From Ophiura sarsii (Eukaryota; Echinodermata; Ophiuroidea; Amphilepidida; Ophiuridae), in the NCBI GenBank assembly GCA_035610835.1, contig CM069442.1, forward strand, positions 34,326,452 to 34,390,451: 64,000 bases of DNA, read 5' to 3'. How positions within the stretch are numbered: the first letter of the stretch is position 1; each line of letters starts with the position of its first letter. The position numbers were made by a program, and so were the translations under genes. The notes beneath the pieces were generated by a model. It ran no database searches. It was not told the origin of the DNA and saw nothing but the letters and a program-made list of their open reading frames with translations. This document shows, one piece after another, positions 56,660 through 64,000 of the stretch.

Positions 56660-59272
56660 TGTTCAGTACTATGATGTAGATAGACTCTTTAGAAATGGCA
56701 CACGAACTATGTTTGTGATGCTTGCACACAAACAAGTCTAGTCTGTCTAGACTTACAAATGTATCTCAGGAGAATTAATGTGTTATGTACCCCGCTCACC
56801 AAGAGTAACATATGTGCGATGAGGCCGCACTCAGTTATTATTATGAAAATATCACCAGAGAAAGTGTAGATAGATAGTGAAAACATTGTCTTTGTCTTCA
56901 AGTTGAGAAAATCTTTCAAAATTTGATTCATTCTACGAATTATGACACTAACCTCAAATTTGTACTGAAAATGCAAATGCAACTTTTCAATTACTAAATT
57001 GGTAAGAACAGTATACAAATTGAAAGACCAAGCTTTTACGCTTTTTAAAATTTGTATTGTAAATGCCAATTTTCAATATGTGTAGATGTTGAGTTAATTC
57101 TACAAATTGAGAGGCCTAGCTAGCTTCCAATTTGCACTGAAAATGCTTATTTTTGAATTTCCAGATTTTAAGACAATTCTACGATAAGCTCAAATTTGTA
57201 CTGAAAATGCACTCGTCAAGTTCGTGATTTTAAGAAATGTTTACAAATTGCAATAGCAACCTAAAATTTGTAATGAAAATGGATCTTTTGTTTTTGAAAT
57301 GACATTTGCTTTCATCAGATACTTGAATTAGTCGCCATGTCTTTCCCGATATCATTTTCCAAAACCAACAAGCCTATTCGTGTTACGCTACTCCGATCTG
57401 TAACACAACATACAAATTGTATATATATATCACACTTGTAACCTCTATCATTGGTCGATTGATCGCCTGGCCGGCATAAAACGGATGGCCTGACGGAACA
57501 AGTAAACCCAGTGGTAATGACTTGCCGTAGCGAACACCTTTTGTTTGTTCTCTAATCTGTAATGTTAGAATAAATATCCCTAACAAACCAGCGCGAGTCT
57601 TTTGTGTGTGCAGCACACTGTTAGGGAAGATGAATCGGCGCGACCGGCCAAGCGTCAAATTTGATGATGGTGGATAGACTGGAACACCACAAGCAGCAAC
57701 GGCTACTTAGGGCATACAAAAAAAACCTTGTTTGTTGTTATTGTGCTTTTTTTAAACATATTACATTGGCGCTAATTTTCCATTTAATAGCATAGATTTT
57801 ATTCAAATCTTATTTTTGAAATAAAATAGTGAAACATTCCGACCGTCAATCATCCTCTACTAAAACACTGAATTAATACTTAAATAAAATTTTAAAGACC
57901 AATGGTTCATTGTTGGACAGCAAACAAATCATCTTGTTTCATGGCCTAACAGAGTGGCAATCTCGCTGTTTGCTCTAGGGGCCAAATAAAATACAAGTCA
58001 TTGATTGGTTTACAGAACCAGTGTCACACATCTGATTAGCGCAATAGAATCGCAGATCTTCCCATCGTTTACCACAAAAAACATGACAGGCTTATAGTTT
58101 TAAAGATTCACTGCTTAGAAAATAATATTCTCTCAATCTACGGAGATATGACGTTTTGTCAATATTACAACCTCCAAGTTCGTCCTTGATTTCAATAGGT
58201 TGCCATTATTTTGATCAAGATACCGTTACGATAGTGATGCCTGACTGAACAAGTTGCGAGTCAAGAAACGCTAGTCTATTATCTTTCCGTTGGCAATACA
58301 GATTTGGTCCGGTACAATAAAACTAGCCATTTATGCTGTAAAATACTGGCTATTGTGGAAAGACTCCGTAACAAAGCCACATTAATTCATTTCTGTGTGC
58401 GTGTTTAAATTAACCTTGGCTGGGTTGTGTTAATATTAGGTTGGGTTGGGTAATAATATGTTGATTAATTACAGGTTACAATTGGTCATTTGTGGTTGTT
58501 TACATATATGTCAATTATAAAAATCACTATGAAAATGTGACTTTTCAATGACTTAGCAACAAAGACTACTTATTTATTTTAATAATTCTTGCATTTCTGG
58601 GTGTTTCTATATTAACCTTGACTGATTATGGATTATTAGAGGTGGAGTTGAGATTTGTGGTTACTTGCATTGATCATTTTTGTGATTGTTTACTTATATT
58701 GAAGTTGTAAAAATGGGGGTTATTTCATGCACATATTTCTGTGCACTAAGTTAATTATTTGGGGGAAAAGAAGAAAGAACTACCCCCCCCCCCCCCCCCC
58801 AAGAAAAAACAACAACATCAAAACAATGGGGTTTTTTTCTTATTGAATAATTATTGATGTAATTTTATTATTCAATTTATGTGATTTTTTTTATTTAAAT
58901 AATTTATTTCACTTATTTATTTAATATAAACATTTACTTTTTATTCTAATTTGGAGATAATGTTGCACATAATATATAAAATATACTGTACAGGCTGATT
59001 TTTTGTTTAGTTTTATTATTTTATGAATTTCGTAAATCTAGCATTAGCAACAGCAAAAAAGAACAAAAAACAATTTCAGATTACATTTTTGTAATGAAAT
59101 GTTATGTGAATTTAACACTTCGTGAAACTTGGATACATAAAATATAAAGAATTTCTGGGAAAATACTGGCAAATGAAAGGAAATAGTAATTAATCATAAA
59201 AAATGTCAGTTTTTATGTAGCGCTTTACCAATTATGCTCAAATCAAAGCGCATACATTTAATCCACTGCTAC
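56660..59272. other. No gene recognised
   Basis: Includes repeated short phrases of the type caaattgna..ctgaaaatgc at about 56940-57270 (a very degenerate repeat) and a poly-C run at about 58783-58800. No exon supported. Confidence 0.45.
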
Positions 59273-60026
59273 TATACAGGGTGTCCCAAAAAAATGTTAA
59301 CACTCCGGGCACATAAGATATCTTAAAAGGACAGGAACACATGGGTCTAATCTTGATGTATTATGAAAGCTGAGTAAATAAGCTTTCATTTGCATTTTAT
59401 TGCGTTCCAATTGGTTATTTAGAACGGGAGATATGCTTCAGCAAACATGAGGAAGCAAAATCGGCTTGGTCCAATTTGCATTAATTACAACTATTTTAAC
59501 ACTTTTATCGTATCGTTTCGGAAAACGACGACTTCTAATAAAAAATCGCTCTGAGTAATTCAAGATGTACTTATTGGTAATACATGTAGTAAATTTGAAC
59601 ACAATTGGACAAACCGTTACCGTAAAAAGGTGCGCGCAAAATCCAAGATGGCCACCGTTACCATGGCAACGGTGTCCGTGACGTAATTTTTTTCCGCTTA
59701 AAATGAAAAGTCTTGCCCAAATACATCTTCTGACCAAAGTTCAAGTGTATAGGTTAAGTACTTTGAAAAATAGCATTTTCATGTTCAGTCTCCCCTTAAA
59801 AGCTTTACTTTCATACTGAGAGGATTGGACCAAGCCGATTTTGCTTCCTCATGTTTGCTGAAGCATATCTCCCGTTCTAAATAACCAATTGGAACGCAAT
59901 AAAATGCAAATGAAAGCTTATTTACTCAGCTTTCATAATACATCAAGATTAGACCCGTGTGTTCCTGTCCTTTTAATGTATCTTATGTGCCCGGAGTGTT
60001 AACATTTTTTTGGGACACCCTGTATA
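59273..60026. mobile_element. Foldback element with ~200-bp inverted arms
   Basis: The left arm (59273-59473) begins tatacagggtgtcccaaaaa and runs to gcaaaatcggcttggtcca. The right arm (59825-60026) is its near-perfect reverse complement, ending tttttgggacaccctgtata. The two arms enclose ~350 bp with atggccaccgttaccatggc / aacggtg. Flanking TA and the CAGGGTGTCCC end suggest a mariner/Tc1-type non-autonomous element. The minus-strand frame at 59438-59737 shows no transposase motif. Confidence 0.85.
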
Positions 60027-60354
60027 GGATACATCAGAATCAGTTCGCTTCACTTTAGGGTTTGCTATAGACCTAAATGCATCATTGTCTGTGTGACATA
60101 TTATTTTGTATAATTTCTCTCTTCATAATGAGACAAAAGCAACATTAACAAACACTTCATCAGCGGGGGCGGGGCACTTTTTTTGATAAATTACCTACAT
60201 AAAGCTGACAGAAGTATTTGTGATGCATATCACAATCACATGAATAGATTGTTATCATATTGTGTGTTTTTTTCAAGTTTGAATACATCAGTTCAAATCA
60301 AATCACTATAAATGTAATTGGGCTAGCATATTTTGTACTGAGGAGACTGTATTA

Positions 60355-60475
60355 TACCGTGAAAGTGGACATTTTTGCACTCGTAGCAGCTGCCACAATA
60401 ATAAGAAACCCACTATTTTGTTGTTGTTTTTTGCATATATGTTGAAGCTACAAATCGCAAATTTACACTAGTACC
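60355..60475. mobile_element. Fragment of a TACTGTAAAA-family hairpin MITE
   Basis: Left end taccgtgaaagtggacattt / ttgcactcgtagcagctgcc and the phrase ttgaagctacaaatcgcaaa match the family at 34351 and 51825. The right terminus is missing. Confidence 0.5.
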
Positions 60476-60641
60476 TGTTTGGGGTCATCTTTGTTGCTAG
60501 ATTGCAGTTAAAATGGCAGAACATGGTGAAAGAGACCAATGTGTACACCCACATCATATTAAACCTATTGAAAAGCTAACATAATTCAATAGGTGTTATA
60601 ATCAATTGAATGGTGATGAGCTTTGAATGGTGATGAGCTCA

Positions 60642-60943
60642 TACACTGCAAAAACACCGGTGTTAAAAATAACACCGTTCGGTGTTCTGAGAGGTCCACA
60701 CCAATTAGTGTTATTTTAACACTATCTTGGTGTTACATTAACACTTACAGTGTTACATTAACACTTACAGTGTTATTTTTCACACTTGCAGTTGTTAAAA
60801 TGACTCTACATGGTGTTGATATAACACCAAAAATTTAACACCGGTACACCGGTGTTAATTTTTTTTGGTGTGGACCTCTCACAACACCAATGGTGTCACA
60901 ACACCAATGGTGTTGTTTTTAACACCGGTGTTTTTGCAGTGTA
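60642..60943. mobile_element. MITE with perfect 24-bp ends TACACTGCAAAAACACCGG..
   Basis: Begins tacactgcaaaaacaccggt / gtta and ends with its exact reverse complement at 60920-60943. The interior is built from ggtgt/acacc phrases (taacacttacagtgttacat repeated twice, acaccaatggtgt repeated twice), so it is a dense set of nested palindromes. A TA at each end could be the target duplication. The CACTGCAAAAA end is shared by non-autonomous elements in various animals. Confidence 0.82.
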
Positions 60944-61796
60944 GGTAACACCAAAAATAGCAATGAATAAGGTTGTTGAAGCCAACACGTTGTTATTCAC
61001 ACTACAAACCATAACTGGATCAAGTCCAACCATGGAAGGAATGATTCAGAGTCGCAAGGTATTTCACATTTCCTACAGTTGCAACATGAAATGCACACAG
61101 TTCTATAAAGAATATGCTATATAAAAATGATGATAAATTGGTCAATGTACAGATGATGTAGCACTAGTTTCATGCTGCGAGTGTAGCAAGATGCAACCAA
61201 AGGGAGACTAGTGCAGGGTCTCTGCTACAAAGGTTCAGAAGAGTCACAGTTCCGGGCTATTGGGGAGGCACGGATCTAGTGCTACAGATGATGTCCAATT
61301 TGAAATTGTTTTAAAAAAGATGAACTTTTAGTTAAGGATGTGACATAGTAGTAAGTGGTTATTCTGTAAAGATAGGTAGCAAAATTAACCATTTGCATTA
61401 AAATGTCCCTGTGCTCCGGACCCTCCCTTTCCTTTTCATTTCAATAAAAAAATGGATTTTAACATGGGTGATTTTTGTTAGAATATACAATCACAAGCTG
61501 TATTTTCAAAAATAAATTTGTCCATGCATTTCCATCTCTGTTAAAAGGATGAATAGTTCATCAAAGTTTGTAACATAGTCCGACACATAGCTGACTGTGC
61601 CGATAAGGATGGATAATGTTAAGCATATTGTTTAATTTGTCTATCATTCAGGCTATATTAAGGCAGACATTTGTGTGCCATATTTCAATTTATTCGGCAG
61701 AACAGAATATACCTCTATGTACCAAACTACCGTTTTGCATGGATTCAAAATGCAGTTGAGCACTTGACCATATATTTAACGCGGGAAGTATTTAAA

Positions 61797-62425
61797 GAAG
61801 GTGTCCCACAAGCATAACATTGTCCATTATATGTCAGAAAAGTAGATAAAGGGGCATTGAGAGATGTATCAATATACTAAATGAGCAAATAACGTCAAGA
61901 TAATCATCAACATAGCCCAAATCTAAAATGTCATACAATTCCGACATCAGATGCGTTTTCAACAGTTTTTTGAAGATTGTAACAGTTTTTGCAGTTTTAA
62001 TATGGATAGGAAGTTCATTCCAGAGACGGGGAGCTGCAATAGCAAAAACAAAAACAAAAAGTTATCGAGCCTTAATCGCGTAATTATATTGAACAAAACA
62101 TTATACTTATCATAAAAACCAAAAATAAAAACTGCCATTTCTCAACATGCCATTTTTAAAAATTCGCGTTGATTTAAAGCCGATTTCAATGACGTCACGG
62201 TTCTTGGTGCTCAAATTTGCGCAAGTGCATTGTATATCTATGACTTCATTGAAATCGGGACGGCAATCACCGCGTATTTTTAAATTGCATGTATGAGAGA
62301 TGGCAGTGTTTATTCATGATAAATATGATGTTTTTGTTCAATATCATTACGCGATCTAGGCTCGATAATTACTTTTCTAACATATAATGGACAATGTTGT
62401 GCTTGCCGGACACCTTCGGTAACAG
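61797..62425. mobile_element. Palindromic element interrupted by a retrotransposon fragment
   Basis: Right arm (62425 down to about 62290, minus strand): gaaggtgtccggcaagcaca / acattgtccattatatgtta / gaaaagtaattatcgagcc / tagatcgcgtaatgatattg. The left arm has the same order in two pieces, 61797-61848 and 62060-62130, separated by ~212 bp at the point aaagta/attatcg. The separating segment is the reverse-transcriptase tail listed next. So the palindrome was there first. Confidence 0.8.
61845..62060 (-). pseudogene. 5'-truncated non-LTR retrotransposon, reverse-transcriptase C-terminal tail
   Basis: The minus-strand frame reads AIAAPRLWNELPIHIKTAKT, VTIFKKLLKTHLMSELYD and onward to a stop near 61834. 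The pattern (A)APRLWNxLP..I(K)xAxxVxxFKKxLKTHL is the usual end of the ORF2 protein in CR1/L2/RTE-like non-LTR retrotransposons. Only the last ~60-70 codons are present, as expected for 5' truncation. Family by pattern only. Confidence 0.75.
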
Positions 62426-62475
62426 ATAGGCCACTAGAAGTAGATCTGGTCTGAGACCAGGACACCTTGATTTCC

Positions 62476-63200
62476 CTTGTTTAGGTCAATGACCCCTAGT
62501 GACCCCGTATGACATGTCACTTTTAATCGCTGAAGACCCTATATGTACATGGATCCAAGAAATCTTTTGACCAATTCTGACATTCATCGGGTCATTTCCT
62601 ACCGAAAAATAGCATTTTGAGTGCGAGGAGTGAAAATTTACATCTTGACCCCTAGTGCCCCATGTTGACCTTTGACCCCAAGAAAATGATTTACTTTTGT
62701 TCTTGTCTTATCAATACAAATCCGGTCAAAATTGGAGCATGTCTTATAATTTACCCCTGTTTAGGTCAATGATCCCTAGTGACCCTATATGAAATGTCAC
62801 TTTTAATCGCTGAAGACCCTATATGTACATGGATCCAAGAAATCGGTCATTTCCTACCGAAAAAAAAAAGCATTTTGAATGCGAGGAGTGAAAATTTACA
62901 TCTTGACCCCTAGTGACCCATGTTGACCTTTGACCCCAAGAAAATGATTTACTTTTGTTCTTGTCTTGTCAATACAAATCCGGTCAAAATCGGAGCATGT
63001 CTTATATTTTACCCCTGTTTAGGTCAATGATCCCTAGTGACCCCATATGAAATGTCACTTTTAATCGCTGAAGACCCTATATGTACATGGATCCAAGAAA
63101 TATTTTGACCAATTCTGACATTCATCGGTCATTTCCTCCCGAAAAAAATAGCATTTTGAGTGCGAGGAGTGAAAATTTACATTTTAACCCCTAGAGACCC
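62476..63200. repeat. Tandem repeat of ~260-280 bp, three units, with TGACCT..TGACCCC motifs
   Basis: tttaggtcaatgaccccta / gtgacc starts units at about 62480, 62760 and 63017; each continues gtcacttttaatcgctgaag / accctatatgtacatggatc and gagtgcgaggagtgaaaatt / tacat. Units differ by indels (period 280, then 257). tgacctttgacccc occurs at 62666-62679, 62924-62937 and in a partial copy at 63355-63368. The array degenerates after about 63200. Confidence 0.85.
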
Positions 63201-63354
63201 CAAATGTTTTTTTGATTTTAAAACCCAAACTATATAATATATGCGTACGGTCATAAGGAATATGTTGTCTGATTTTGACGATCCTAGATCATTTCGCTAA
63301 ATTGCATGGCTGTTTTAGGTGAAAATCACGTTTTCGCCCCTAGTGACCCTTGTG

Positions 63355-63368
63355 TGACCTTTGACCCC
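63355..63368 (-). promoter_or_regulatory. DR1-like nuclear-receptor motif (sequence match only)
   Basis: tgacctttgacccc is the reverse complement of GGGGTCAAAGGTCA, the direct-repeat-1 layout bound by RXR/HNF4-type receptors. The same 14-mer occurs at 62666 and 62924. It sits in a repeat, with no gene known nearby, so function is unproven. Confidence 0.3.
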
Positions 63369-63475
63369 TAACTGTGAACACCCTATATGAAAGTCAGGTA
63401 GGGGGTCCTACTGACCAAGTTAGGTGATTGTAGCATGTAAACTGTAGAATAAATAGCATTTTTTAGATGGGTTGG

Positions 63476-63510
63476 GAAGAAGAAGAAGAAGAAGAAGAAG
63501 AAGAAGAAAG
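63476..63510. repeat. (AGA)n microsatellite
   Basis: About eleven tandem aga/gaa triplets following tgggttgggaaga. Simple-sequence DNA at the edge of the tandem repeat region. Confidence 0.9.
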
Positions 63511-64000
63511 AAACCGTTGGAATACAGTACCTCGATTTTTTGAAAAAAATCAAGGTAAATAGTGTAACGAAAATCAAAGACATTTCTCACTCTGTTTCAC
63601 ATATTGTTGCATTGAACATTTCACCTGTGCTCAGTTCATATGCCACTGTTTTGCATTAGTGATACTCCTATAAGGTACCAAATGGATGAACAGAGTGATT
63701 GGTTATGATTTATAGTCATTTTATTAATTTAGCTTAATGTTAACACTGTCAATTTTAATATTTCATGCTTAGTTTTTAGATCTCTGATCTTTTGAAAAAG
63801 GCACATAATCGGCTATGAATTATTTGATTTATTTTGAGCTTGAAATTGGCATTTTTGACAAAATGCCAACATCATTGTAGGTATACAATATACATGTATC
63901 ATTGTTGCAGTATAGCTTATCATGAACATCTATTGTACTTTATAAGGCTTCATTATACAACAAAGAAAAAAATGTTTGTCAGGGCTGTACATTAAGAAAT

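Noticed and set aside
59438..59737. Possible transposase in the foldback element
   Set aside because: The frame overlaps an arm and the centre, and has no DDE/D or helix-turn-helix pattern; too short.

Overview
The window is animal nuclear DNA: AT-rich, full of introns and dense in short interspersed repeats. It carries one recognisable protein-coding gene, the ZMIZ1/ZMIZ2 orthologue (PIAS-like SP-RING/MIZ zinc-finger transcriptional coactivator), on the minus strand. I placed sixteen coding exons between 38364 (5' side) and 6154 (stop codon). Every exon has AG/GT borders and all phases join without a break. They encode about 1,212 residues, equivalent to human ZMIZ1 from roughly residue 93 to the end. 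The extreme N-terminus was not found and probably lies beyond 64000 or in small exons I could not see. The protein is close to the vertebrate one, and the abundant hairpin MITEs and minisatellites look like a marine invertebrate deuterostome (echinoderm or similar). The species is a guess.

Layout: 1-6153 is 3' UTR and flank with no recognised gene. 6154-38364 holds the gene; its introns contain a 111-bp satellite, several MITEs, a tRNA-Gly-like relic and degenerate tandem duplications. 38365-64000 has no gene I can identify; it is either the long 5' intron of the same gene or intergenic DNA. It holds a 39-bp hairpin minisatellite, a GC-rich 0.86-kb inverted-repeat element, a 0.75-kb foldback element with about 200-bp arms, hAT-, Harbinger- and mariner-like MITEs, a non-LTR retrotransposon tail inserted in a palindromic element, and a tandem repeat carrying TGACCT/TGACCCC motifs.

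The most unusual signal is in the gene. At two separate exon-intron borders a tandem duplication has copied the splice donor with its flanking exon. At 6658-7057 an 80-bp unit repeats five times, giving five identical donors; use of any distal donor would truncate the C-terminal acidic/LLxxL-type tail. At 19643-19835 a 96-bp duplication gives two in-frame donors that would add or remove 32 residues. I see no prokaryotic features, CRISPR array or intact transposase gene.
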